Source: JAWOHX01 sp046484975
GTDB taxonomy: Bacteria > Bacillota > Clostridia > DUPQ01
Reading direction: 5' to 3'
NCBI GenBank assembly: GCA_046484975.1
Contig: JAWOHX010000126.1
Coordinates: forward strand, 1-32,920
Length of the DNA stretch: 32,920 nt
The notes beneath the pieces are model-generated. The model searched no databases, was not told the origin of the DNA, and saw nothing but the letters and a program-made list of their open reading frames with translations. The position numbers were made by a program, and so were the translations under genes. Positions 7,358-15,052 of this stretch are shown here, one piece after another (the first letter of the stretch is position 1; each line of letters begins with the position of its first letter).

Positions 7358-9007
7358 ATGAAAATACGCAAAGGCATCCTTTTCAAAGCTTCAATACTGG
7401 TTCTTCTCATGCTTTTCATCTTCAAACCTGCCTATCCACTGGAGGGAAACTGGTGGAAGGATAGTTTGTCCTTCGATGAGCTTTATGCGGAAACATATAC
7501 ATCAGACCTGGTCATCGCCATCCTGGATACCGGTGCCAGTATTGGAAGTATGGAAACCATGAATGTGGTCCATCAATACAATGCATGGACCAAAACGGAC
7601 AATGCAGAGGACACCCATGGGCATGGGACCTGGATCACATCCATCATCAAGGACATGGTTCAGGCAAGGTTCATGATCATCAAAATCACAGATCAATATA
7701 ACAGGAGCACCCCAGCCATCCTGGCAGAGGGGATTTTGCATGCTGTTGAAAATGGAGCGGATATCATCAACGTGAGCATGGAGACACGTATCTATTCCAT
7801 CGAATTGAAAAACGCGGTGGAGGCAGCCATCCGGGGAGGATGCCTTGTCATTGCTAGCACCGGGAACAATGGAAGCTTCGGACTGAGCTATCCCGCGGCA
7901 TTCCCGGGGGTCATCAGCGTAGGTTCCTCCGATGTGTCTGGAAACAGGGCAGGCTTCTCCAATTATGGCCACGGAATAAACCTATTGGCCCCGGGGGAAT
8001 ACATCCAGGGCATAGGCCTCGACGGGACAGATCACATAAGCAGCGGCACATCGGCATCCACAGCAATCATCACCGGCCTCATTGCAATGCTTAAGACCAG
8101 TTTCCCGCAATTGGACAATACCCATCTCAAGTATCTTCTGAGCTATTCCTGCGATGACATTTACCAGAAAGGCCGGGACATCTATACCGGAACGGGAATC
8201 ATCAACCCTTCCAGGCTTTTCGAGAATACCCGGAAATTGCTGGAGAACATATCTTTTGTGCACAGCCAATCCGAGGATCTTCCTTGGTACAGGACGGCAT
8301 ATGATTTCGGAGTTTACCACAAGTATGTTTTCCTGAATGAATCGGAGTTGCAGGGCAAGGTCACGGAAGCAGGAGCCCAAAAGATGATCCATGACTTCTT
8401 CTTTTCCCTCTACGGGGTATCACCGACTTTTTCAGGTGATGTCGTTGTGGAAAGAATCACCCGGGAGGCTTTTGTCCATCTCCTGCTCGAAACGGACAAG
8501 GTTGGTTTCATGGATGCAGGCATTGATATCGAAATTTTCAAGGATTACGCTTCCGTGAGTGAGCAATATCAAAAAGCCATATCCTACGCTTTTTCCGTCT
8601 CCCTGGTCAATGGCCGGGACAACATGCATTTTTATCCATATGAATTCATCAGTCATGCGGAAGCCTGCCAGATTCTCTACAATTACCATATGTACAAGCT
8701 CATCAACAGAAAGGAAATCATCGATTTCCGCACCATATTCACACAGCCTGACTACAAGCGCATCGCATCGGATCTCTTCACCCTTTACCTGCAGGCGCAC
8801 ATGATTGAGATCATTGAATCATCCCTTAGGATTACAGGGTATGGGGAGATCACCATCGACCTTTTGAACATCCGGGAGAACAGGTTCAGCTATAAGGCCT
8901 CCTGCGATGTGGAGTTTTTCCTGAAAGAAGGAGAGCGGGTCCAGATGATTCGTTACCTGACGGTGGAATACAGGGATGGGAAATACCACATTATTGATAT
9001 GGATTGA
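7358..9007 (+). CDS. Secreted subtilisin-family (S8) serine protease with SLH-like C-terminus
   Basis: 549 residues. Residues 1-27 form a signal peptide (K-I-R-K followed by a hydrophobic core, cut near A-Y-P). The S8 triad is visible: Asp57 in AILDTGA, His89 in HGHGT, Ser232 in SGTSAS, with the oxyanion Asn170 in STGNNG. The proline usual after the serine motif (GTSxAxP) is absent. After the catalytic domain (to about 290) comes a C-terminal region. At about 395-445 it has a pattern like a degenerate S-layer homology motif (F-K-D-Y ... A-I-S-Y-A ... N-G-R ... F-Y-P-Y-E-F-I-S-H-A-E-A), suggesting attachment to the cell wall. No clear pro-domain is seen. GGAGGG lies 13 bases before the ATG, rather far. 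Its stop codon overlaps the -35 box of the next promoter. Confidence 0.88.
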   Translation: MKIRKGILFKASILVLLMLFIFKPAYPLEGNWWKDSLSFDELYAETYTSDLVIAILDTGASIGSMETMNVVHQYNAWTKTDNAEDTHGHGTWITSIIKDMVQARFMIIKITDQYNRSTPAILAEGILHAVENGADIINVSMETRIYSIELKNAVEAAIRGGCLVIASTGNNGSFGLSYPAAFPGVISVGSSDVSGNRAGFSNYGHGINLLAPGEYIQGIGLDGTDHISSGTSASTAIITGLIAMLKTSFPQLDNTHLKYLLSYSCDDIYQKGRDIYTGTGIINPSRLFENTRKLLENISFVHSQSEDLPWYRTAYDFGVYHKYVFLNESELQGKVTEAGAQKMIHDFFFSLYGVSPTFSGDVVVERITREAFVHLLLETDKVGFMDAGIDIEIFKDYASVSEQYQKAISYAFSVSLVNGRDNMHFYPYEFISHAEACQILYNYHMYKLINRKEIIDFRTIFTQPDYKRIASDLFTLYLQAHMIEIIESSLRITGYGEITIDLLNIRENRFSYKASCDVEFFLKEGERVQMIRYLTVEYRDGKYHIIDMD

Positions 9008-9033
9008 CAGTCCAGAGGCACGAATTGTATAAT
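9004..9033 (+). promoter_or_regulatory. Consensus sigma-A promoter of the T-box/paaK2 transcript
   Basis: TTGACA (9004-9009) and TATAAT (9028-9033) are both perfect and 18 bases apart. The -35 box overlaps the TGA stop of the protease gene (9005-9007). The transcript would start near 9040, immediately before the T-box leader. Confidence 0.85.
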
Positions 9034-9041
9034 GTAAAAAA

Positions 9042-9282
9042 CAATGACGGCAGCCAGTAGGATCTGCACGCTGACAGGGACGGGAAGCCATGGATTGAGA
9101 GTTTCCCGCAGGAAAGGTGCTTGTTTGAAATTTCCTGCCTGAGTTCCTTCCCTGAACAGGGAAACAGTAGGGGATGGCGGATGATTGATCCGTTAACATC
9201 ATGTCTGAGAGCCTGTTTTTACAGGAATAAGAGTGGTACCGCGGATTGCTTCGTCTCTTGATGGGACGGGGCTTTTGTTTTA
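9042..9282 (+). promoter_or_regulatory. T-box leader (tRNA-sensing riboswitch) controlling paaK2
   Basis: The 9229-9244 stretch AAGAGTGGTACCGCGG is a near-perfect T-box core, the part that pairs with the NCCA end of an uncharged tRNA. Stem I elements are seen from about 9045: an AGTAG loop-E motif (9057-9061), an AG-bulge-like GACAGGGA, and a distal hairpin at 9080-9108 (CGGGAA/TTTCCCG). A hairpin CCTGTTTTTACAGG precedes the core. A competing terminator follows: 10-bp stem 9248-9257 / 9263-9272, loop TTGAT, then TTTTGTTTT. The specifier codon is less sure. In the stretch GAGTTCCTTCCCTGAAC (9141-9157) the triplet TTC (Phe) fits best with the downstream aromatic-acid gene. The terminator would be open when the cognate tRNA is uncharged. 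Confidence 0.92.
9248..9282 (+). terminator. Conditional terminator of the T-box leader
   Basis: The 10-bp stem GCTTCGTCTC / GGGACGGGGC (several G-U pairs) with a TTGAT loop is followed by TTTTGTTTT. It starts four bases after the T-box core, as is usual for the terminator form competing with the antiterminator. Confidence 0.85.
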
Positions 9283-9328
9283 TTGAAAACAGGGATGAAA
9301 TAATATAAGATAAAGAAGAGGTAACAAC

Positions 9329-10630
9329 ATGGGGATTTGGAACAAAGAGTTCGAGGGTATGTCCAGGGACAGGATGCATCATGTCCAGAGTGTCCGTCTT
9401 CAGGAAACGGTGGGACATGTCTACGAAAATGTTGCGTTCTACAGGGAAAAGATGAACAAGAAAGGAATCCTCCCCGGGGATGTCCGTTCCATCGACGACC
9501 TCAGCAACCTTCCTTTTACCTATAAGCAGGACCTGCGGGACAATTATCCGTTCTCGTTGTTTGCCGTGCCCATGAAAGACATCGTCAGGATTCACGCATC
9601 CAGCGGCACCACAGGGAAAAGGACCGTGGTGGGATATACGAGGGGGGACATCGACATCTGGGCGGAGGTCATGGCACGGACCATCGCTGCATGCGGCGGA
9701 AATGAGCATGATGTGGTCCACAATGCATATGGATATGGCCTGTTCACAGGGGGTCTTGGGGTGCATTATGGGGCGGAGAGGCTCGGTGCTGCGGTCCTGC
9801 CGATATCAGGAGGCAATACATTGAGGCAGCTGGAGCTCATGGTGGACTTTGGATCCACCATCCTGGCCTGCACGCCTTCCTACGCACTGTATCTTGCGGA
9901 AGCAATGGACGAGGAAAAATTGGACAGAGGCAAAGTCAGGCTGAAGGCAGGGATTTTCGGCGCGGAACCCTGGTCCGAGAACATGCGCAGGGACATTGAG
10001 CAGAAACTGGGCATCCTCGCCCTTGACATCTACGGGCTGAGCGAAATCATCGGGCCGGGCGTCTCCATGGAATGCCCCTCAAAATGCGGCCTTCACATCA
10101 ACGAGGACCATTTTGTTCCGGAAATCATCCATCCCGATACGGAGGAACCCCTGGGATACGGACAAAGAGGGGAACTGGTCTTCACCACGGTCACCAAGAA
10201 GGCCCTGCCCCTTCTCAGGTACAGAACAAGGGACATATCCAGGCTGGATCCGGGTACCTGCACCTGCGGCAGGACATCCGTCCGGATGGAGAAAGTCACA
10301 GGACGCACGGATGACATGCTGATCATCAGAGGGGTCAATGTATTCCCGTCCCAGATTGAGAGCGTGCTGCTGGAATTTGGGGAGACGGCTCCCCATTATC
10401 AGCTGATCATCGACAGGATCGGCAACATGGATGTGCTGGAGGTTCGAATTGAAATGACCCCGGACCTGTTCTCAGACGAGGTAAAAAAACTTGAAGGCCT
10501 GGAAAGAAAACTGAAGAACAGCCTGGAGAGCACCTTGTCCATAAGCGCCAACGTGGTTCTGGTGGAACCCAAAACCATCGAGAGAAGCGAAGGAAAAGCG
10601 AAAAGAGTCGTCGACAAGAGAAAAATATAA
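9329..10630 (+). CDS. paaK: Phenylacetate-CoA ligase (AMP-forming), copy 2, T-box controlled
   Basis: 433 residues, a clear paralogue of the enzyme at 531-1838 over its whole length. It has the same motif order: ASSGTTGKRT near residue 91, Y-G-L-S-E-I-I-G-P-G-V-S, the E-C-P-S-K-C-G-L-H-I-N-E-D stretch, RYRTRDISR, CTCGRTS, and RTDDMLIIRGVNVFPSQIE. It activates an aryl-acetate to the CoA thioester. AGAGGT lies 6 bases before the ATG. The T-box upstream means the gene is switched on by shortage of an amino acid, most likely aromatic. That fits salvage of aryl-acetates into amino acids (with IorAB running in reverse) better than catabolism. It is followed after 14 bases by a double-ACT protein. 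The substrate difference between the two ligases cannot be predicted. Confidence 0.93.
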   Translation: MGIWNKEFEGMSRDRMHHVQSVRLQETVGHVYENVAFYREKMNKKGILPGDVRSIDDLSNLPFTYKQDLRDNYPFSLFAVPMKDIVRIHASSGTTGKRTVVGYTRGDIDIWAEVMARTIAACGGNEHDVVHNAYGYGLFTGGLGVHYGAERLGAAVLPISGGNTLRQLELMVDFGSTILACTPSYALYLAEAMDEEKLDRGKVRLKAGIFGAEPWSENMRRDIEQKLGILALDIYGLSEIIGPGVSMECPSKCGLHINEDHFVPEIIHPDTEEPLGYGQRGELVFTTVTKKALPLLRYRTRDISRLDPGTCTCGRTSVRMEKVTGRTDDMLIIRGVNVFPSQIESVLLEFGETAPHYQLIIDRIGNMDVLEVRIEMTPDLFSDEVKKLEGLERKLKNSLESTLSISANVVLVEPKTIERSEGKAKRVVDKRKI

Positions 10631-10644
10631 GGGGGGAATGCGCC

Positions 10645-11076
10645 ATGATGGTGAAACAAATATCTGTTTTCCTGGAAAACAAGGAAGGCAGGATTGCGGA
10701 AGTCGCCCGAATCCTGAGTGAGAAGGGCATCAATATCAGGGCTCTTTCGATTGCAGACACCACGGAATTCGGGATATTGAGACTGATTGTGGACAAGCCT
10801 GAGATCACGGAGGAAACACTACGGAAAAGGAATTTCACCGTCAGCATCAACCTTGTTATCGCCATATCAGTGGAGGACAAGCCTGGTGGGCTTGCAGACG
10901 CGCTGGAAGCACTGCACGAGCATCGGATCAGTGTGGAATACCTGTATGCCTTCATATCTAAAAGTGACAAGAAAGCCAATGTAATCCTCAGGGTGGAGAA
11001 TGTGGAGGAAGCTGTCAAGACCCTTCTGGAAAAAGGATTCCCGTTGATGAACGCAAGCGAAGTGTACGGTTTGTAA
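10645..11076 (+). CDS. Double ACT-domain protein
   Basis: A 143-residue protein made of two ACT domains and nothing else. The first starts V-K-Q-I-S-V-F-L-E-N-K-E-G-R-I-A-E-V (residues 3-20), the second V-I-A-I-S-V-E-D-K-P-G-G-L-A-D-A-L (about 71-87). ACT pairs bind amino acids and act as allosteric sensors. Proteins of this type are often found beside PaaK in anaerobes. It sits 14 bases after paaK2 with GGGGGG 8 bases before the ATG, so it is in the T-box operon. I infer it senses an aromatic amino acid or adjusts PaaK activity; direct evidence is lacking. Confidence 0.88.
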   Translation: MMVKQISVFLENKEGRIAEVARILSEKGINIRALSIADTTEFGILRLIVDKPEITEETLRKRNFTVSINLVIAISVEDKPGGLADALEALHEHRISVEYLYAFISKSDKKANVILRVENVEEAVKTLLEKGFPLMNASEVYGL

Positions 11077-11089
11077 GGAGTAGCATATT

Positions 11090-12343
11090 TTGAAATGCGA
11101 GATCATCGCCGTTGGCACGGAACTATTAATGGGACAAATATCCAACACCAACGCCCAGTACCTTTCACACAGGCTTCCGGAGGTTGATGTGTATGTATAT
11201 TACCATACCTCTGTAGGGGACAATCCGGGAAGGATGACGGAATGCCTTTCGAATGCCATGGAAAGATGCGAGCTGGTCATCATGACCGGGGGACTGGGCC
11301 CGACCCAGGACGACATCACCAAGGAGATCGTTGCACAGCACCTCGGCCGGAAACTGGTCCCGGATGAGGAGACCCTGGCCCGCCTGGAAAAATTCTTCCG
11401 GGAGAGGAAAGCTGTGATGTGTCCCAACAATGAGAAACAGGCATATTATCCGGAAGGCGCCATCCTGGTGAAGAACAAGAACGGGACCGCCCCCGGATGC
11501 ATCATCGAGGAAAAAAACAACATCATCATCCTTTTGCCCGGGCCGCCCTGGGAAATGACAGGCATGTTTGAGGATGACATCCTCCCATATCTGGAAAACA
11601 AGGCGGTAAACCGCCTGGAATCAAGGTTCCTGAGGCTTTTCGGCATTGGGGAGTCCTCCATGGAGAACGCCATCCTGGACATCGTGGGCGGCCAGACGAA
11701 CCCCACCATCGCACCTTATGCAAAAAAAGGGGAGGTCACCATCCGGGTGACGGCAAAATATGAAGGACCCAGAGAAAACGCCGAGATCATCCTAAGCCCC
11801 GTCATCGCAAAGATATATGCCCGGCTGGGCGACTATATCTATTCGGACCGGAATGAGGAGCTCAGCCATGTGGTCGCCGACCTTCTGATTGCGCAGAAAA
11901 AGACCATCTCCATCGCGGAGTCCTGCACCGGTGGATTGTTAAGCGCCATGCTCACAGAGAATCCGGGCATATCCGGAGTGTTCCTGCAGTCTTGGGTTTC
12001 CTATTCGGACGCATCGAAGACTGGCCTTTTAGGGGTAAACAAAACAACACTTCACACCCACGGGGCCGTCAGCGCCAAGACAGCGGAAGAAATGGCAGAA
12101 GGAGCAAGAAGGAATGCCGGTTCTGACATCGGTGTCTCAATCACCGGAATCGCCGGCCCCGAGGGAACAAGCCCATTGAAGCCGGTGGGGTTGGTGTATA
12201 TTGCCATGTCCACTTCCGCAGATACCACCGTAAGGGAGTTCAAACTCTGGGGAGACCGGGACAGGATCAGGCATATGGCCTGCCTCCATGCGCTTGACAT
12301 GGTCAGAAGGAGTCTTTGGGGAAAGGACACACACATTGGCTGA
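11090..12343 (+). CDS. cinA: CinA-family nicotinamide-nucleotide amidase / competence-damage protein
   Basis: 417 residues with the two usual parts. The N-terminal MoaB/MogA-like (COG1058) domain starts K-C-E-I-I-A-V-G-T-E-L-L-M-G-Q and contains MTGGLGPTQDD near residue 64. The C-terminal amidase domain carries S-I-A-E-S-C-T-G-G near residue 275 and S-I-T-G-I-A-G-P-E-G. In other bacteria CinA cleaves nicotinamide mononucleotide and ADP-ribose derivatives and is linked with recA. The start is TTG with AAGGAG 9 bases upstream; the first residues align with the usual CinA start. Its stop overlaps the murJ start by 8 bases. cinA near recA is a common Firmicutes arrangement. Confidence 0.93.
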   Translation: MKCEIIAVGTELLMGQISNTNAQYLSHRLPEVDVYVYYHTSVGDNPGRMTECLSNAMERCELVIMTGGLGPTQDDITKEIVAQHLGRKLVPDEETLARLEKFFRERKAVMCPNNEKQAYYPEGAILVKNKNGTAPGCIIEEKNNIIILLPGPPWEMTGMFEDDILPYLENKAVNRLESRFLRLFGIGESSMENAILDIVGGQTNPTIAPYAKKGEVTIRVTAKYEGPRENAEIILSPVIAKIYARLGDYIYSDRNEELSHVVADLLIAQKKTISIAESCTGGLLSAMLTENPGISGVFLQSWVSYSDASKTGLLGVNKTTLHTHGAVSAKTAEEMAEGARRNAGSDIGVSITGIAGPEGTSPLKPVGLVYIAMSTSADTTVREFKLWGDRDRIRHMACLHALDMVRRSLWGKDTHIG

Positions 12344-13955
12344 GGCAAAGACATTCAAGACGACGGCTTTCATGATCATGGTCTCGGTTCTGTTGAGCAG
12401 GATACTCGGCTTCATACGGACCGCCCTCATCCCCATCAAGCTCGGAGGACTCAGCGATGTCGCGGATGCCTACACCGCTGCGTTCCAGATATCCGACCTG
12501 ATGTACGGGCTTTTGGTCGGAGGCGCCATCGCTGCCTCGCTGATTCCTGTGCTCACCGGTTTCATTGAAAAAAAAGAAGAAAAGGAAGGATGGAGGGTCG
12601 TCAGTTCCTTCATCAACATCATGATTCTCATCATGCTGGGACTGGCTGTGTTGAGCGTTGTGTTCGCCCCGCAACTGATGAATGTCATCGCCCGTGGATT
12701 CCTCGGGGCACCGCCGGAAAAGATGCTCCTGACAGTGAAACTCACCCGGATCCTTGTGCCCATAGCCTTCTTCATGATGCTTTCTGGATTTTGCAACGGC
12801 ATCCTGAACTCCTATTCAAAGTTTGCCGTGGCAGCCTTCGGCCCCGTGGTGTACAATCTGGCATCCGTGCTCAGCATCTTTTTCCTGAGCAACCCAGACC
12901 CAAACGACGACTATGGAGTGGTGAAAGTGGCCATGGGAATCGTAGGATGTGCGCTGCTATACTTCATCTTCCAGTTTGTCTTCACCTTCAGGCACCTGAA
13001 GCATTATGTGCCTGTCATACAGACCAGGCATCCTGAATTCTCAAAGATGGTCAGGCTGGCTGTGCCGTCCCTGTTGACCTCGACACTGATGCAGGTCAAT
13101 GTCATTGTGTCGAAGGCTTACACCACCTTCTTTGATACCGGAAGCGTCGCTGCGCTGGAGCTGGCAAACAAGACCTGGCAGATGCCACTGGGGATCATCG
13201 CTCAGTCCATAGGCGTCGCAATGCTGCCGGCCATGTCCGCCCTATATGCTCGAAACAAACACACGGACATCCTGGAAAAATTAAAGTCCGCCATCCGGTT
13301 CGTCCTGTTCCTTGGACTGCCATCCGCAGGAGCCATGGCCGTGCTGAGCAGGCCCATGGTGCAGCTGCTGTTCAATTTCGGCGGGAAGCTTGGACCCGAA
13401 GGAGTGGAGCTCACGGCCTCCATTCTTTCCTTCTATTCCATCGCCCTCGTGGCCCAGTGTGTGAGCACCATCATGAACAGGGCATATTACTCCACGAAAA
13501 ACTCCTTCATCCCCTTTGTCAACGGGGCCATCACCGTTGTGCTGAACCTGGGACTCGCCTATGTGATCACCGCATACACCGGAATGGGTGTCAAGGGAAT
13601 CGCCTTTGCGTTTTCCATTTCCAGCATTGTGAACACCATCCTGCTGGTAAACCTCTTCAAGATGCGGATCAGGGATTTCAAATTTTTCTCCATCGGTGAC
13701 TATTACCTGAAAATCATCCTGTCGACACTGGTTATGATGGGCGTCATCCTTTTGATGGATGCCATGCTCCTGCCTGTTGTATTCAGGGCAGGGATCATGG
13801 ATATATCCAAAATCGCCCAGGCAGCCTGGGTGGGAGCGGAAGTGGTTGTTGGAATGGCTGTGTATTTTACGGCTTCCCATCTTCTGAAGGTCAGGGAGGC
13901 GGGAGACATCGTTGGGGGAGCCTTCAGAAAACTGAAAAAAATTGCCAAAATTTGA
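12336..13955 (+). CDS. murJ: Lipid II flippase MurJ (MviN family)
   Basis: An integral membrane protein of 539 residues with about 14 hydrophobic segments. MurJ moves the cell-wall precursor lipid II across the membrane. The N-terminus T-A-F-M-I-M-V-S-V-L-L-S-R-I-L-G-F-I-R and the D-A-Y-T-A-A-F-Q-I-S-D segment are typical of the MviN/MATE-like fold. A longer frame goes back to an ATG at 12288 inside cinA. I place the start at TTG 12336, 8 bases after AAAGGA, because the family begins here and it overlaps cinA only slightly. The gene sits between cinA and recA, which are often direct neighbours. Translation is probably coupled to cinA. Confidence 0.92.
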   Translation: MAEAKTFKTTAFMIMVSVLLSRILGFIRTALIPIKLGGLSDVADAYTAAFQISDLMYGLLVGGAIAASLIPVLTGFIEKKEEKEGWRVVSSFINIMILIMLGLAVLSVVFAPQLMNVIARGFLGAPPEKMLLTVKLTRILVPIAFFMMLSGFCNGILNSYSKFAVAAFGPVVYNLASVLSIFFLSNPDPNDDYGVVKVAMGIVGCALLYFIFQFVFTFRHLKHYVPVIQTRHPEFSKMVRLAVPSLLTSTLMQVNVIVSKAYTTFFDTGSVAALELANKTWQMPLGIIAQSIGVAMLPAMSALYARNKHTDILEKLKSAIRFVLFLGLPSAGAMAVLSRPMVQLLFNFGGKLGPEGVELTASILSFYSIALVAQCVSTIMNRAYYSTKNSFIPFVNGAITVVLNLGLAYVITAYTGMGVKGIAFAFSISSIVNTILLVNLFKMRIRDFKFFSIGDYYLKIILSTLVMMGVILLMDAMLLPVVFRAGIMDISKIAQAAWVGAEVVVGMAVYFTASHLLKVREAGDIVGGAFRKLKKIAKI

Positions 13956-14003
13956 CATGTATAATATAATTGGATTGACAACAGGCGTAAAATGAAATAG
14001 AAT
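13942..14003 (+). promoter_or_regulatory. recA promoters (two tandem)
   Basis: Proximal promoter: TTGACA (13975-13980), 17 bases, TAGAAT (13998-14003). A second possible promoter is TTGCCA (13942-13947), 17 bases, TATAAT (13965-13970), its -35 box inside the end of murJ. The proximal one would start near 14010. Confidence 0.7.
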
Positions 14004-14010
14004 GAAACCA

Positions 14011-14022
14011 GAACAAATGTTC
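14011..14022 (+). promoter_or_regulatory. LexA (SOS) box of recA
   Basis: GAACAAATGTTC is an inverted repeat GAAC-N4-GTTC, matching the core of the Bacillus/Clostridium LexA (DinR) site. It overlaps the expected start point of the proximal recA promoter and lies 16 bases before the ATG, a good position for repression. Confidence 0.85.
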
Positions 14023-14038
14023 ACATGGAGGACAAGAA

Positions 14039-15052
14039 ATGGATAAGAAAAAGGCACTGGACATGGCATTCATGCAGATTGAGAAACAATTTGGAAAAGG
14101 AGCCATCATGAAGCTCGGCCAGAACTCGAACCTGAACATAGAGAGCATTCCCACAGGAGCCATCTCCCTGGATATCGCATTGGGGGTGGGAGGTGTCCCC
14201 AGAGGCAGGATCGTCGAGATATATGGGCCCGAATCCTCGGGAAAGACCACGGTGGCCCTGCATATCGTGGCAGAAGCCCAGCGGGCAGGAGGGGAAGCCG
14301 CATTCATCGATGCAGAGCATGCACTGGATCCCATGTATGCCCAGAAACTGGGGGTGAACATCGAGGACCTCATCGTTTCCCAGCCGGACACCGGAGAGCA
14401 GGCGCTGGAAATTGCGGAGGCCCTGGTGCGCAGCGGCGCCATCGACGTCATCGTCATAGACTCCGTGGCGGCATTGGTCCCGAAAGCCGAGATCGACGGG
14501 GAAATGGGAGACGCCCATGTGGGTCTCCAGGCCAGACTCATGTCCCAGGCCTTGAGAAAGCTGGCAGGGGTGGTGAGCAAATCCCGGACCACTGCCATTT
14601 TCATCAACCAGCTCAGGGAAAAGGTGGGGGTCATGTTCGGGAATCCGGAAACCACACCTGGGGGAAGGGCATTGAAATTTTATGCCTCCATCCGTCTCGA
14701 TGTGAGGAAATCGGAGACCATCAAGAACGGGAATGAGATTCTCGGGACCGTCACCCGTGTCAAGGTATCAAAAAACAAAGTCGCGCCTCCGTTCAAAATC
14801 GCGGAATTCGACATCATGTACGGGGAAGGAATTTCAAAAGAGGGATGCATCCTGGACATGGCCTCAGAGGTTGGCATTGTTGAAAAAAGCGGTTCATGGT
14901 ATTCTTATGACAACCAGAGAATCGGCCAGGGACGTGAGAATGCCAAGGCTTATCTGAAAGAGAATGAGAAGACGACCAAGGAAATCGAGGAAAAGGTAAA
15001 GGAGCATTTCAAGCTGAACAGGAAAAATGCGATACCCGATACTGAAGACTGA
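14039..15052 (+). CDS. recA: Recombinase RecA
   Basis: 337 residues, full length and intact. It forms filaments on single-stranded DNA, carries out strand exchange and triggers LexA self-cleavage. Walker A is GPESSGKT (63-70); the V-I-D-S-V-A-A-L Walker B stretch, loop L1 (E-I-D-G-E-M-G-D-A-H-V-G) and loop L2 (N-P-E-T-T-P-G-G-R-A-L) are all present. GGAGG lies 8 bases before the ATG. The C-terminal tail is not very acidic. It is preceded by a LexA box and two promoters, and its last 26 bases overlap recX. Confidence 0.98.
   Translation: MDKKKALDMAFMQIEKQFGKGAIMKLGQNSNLNIESIPTGAISLDIALGVGGVPRGRIVEIYGPESSGKTTVALHIVAEAQRAGGEAAFIDAEHALDPMYAQKLGVNIEDLIVSQPDTGEQALEIAEALVRSGAIDVIVIDSVAALVPKAEIDGEMGDAHVGLQARLMSQALRKLAGVVSKSRTTAIFINQLREKVGVMFGNPETTPGGRALKFYASIRLDVRKSETIKNGNEILGTVTRVKVSKNKVAPPFKIAEFDIMYGEGISKEGCILDMASEVGIVEKSGSWYSYDNQRIGQGRENAKAYLKENEKTTKEIEEKVKEHFKLNRKNAIPDTED

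Noticed and set aside
8819..9766. A 315-codon open frame on the - strand across the T-box region.
   Set aside because: It runs antisense through the protease end, the T-box and the paaK2 start, and its protein resembles no family; it is a shadow.
13952..13965. TTGACA at 13952 as a -35 box for TATAAT at 13960.
   Set aside because: The spacing is only 2 bases; the usable pairs are TTGCCA/TATAAT and TTGACA/TAGAAT.
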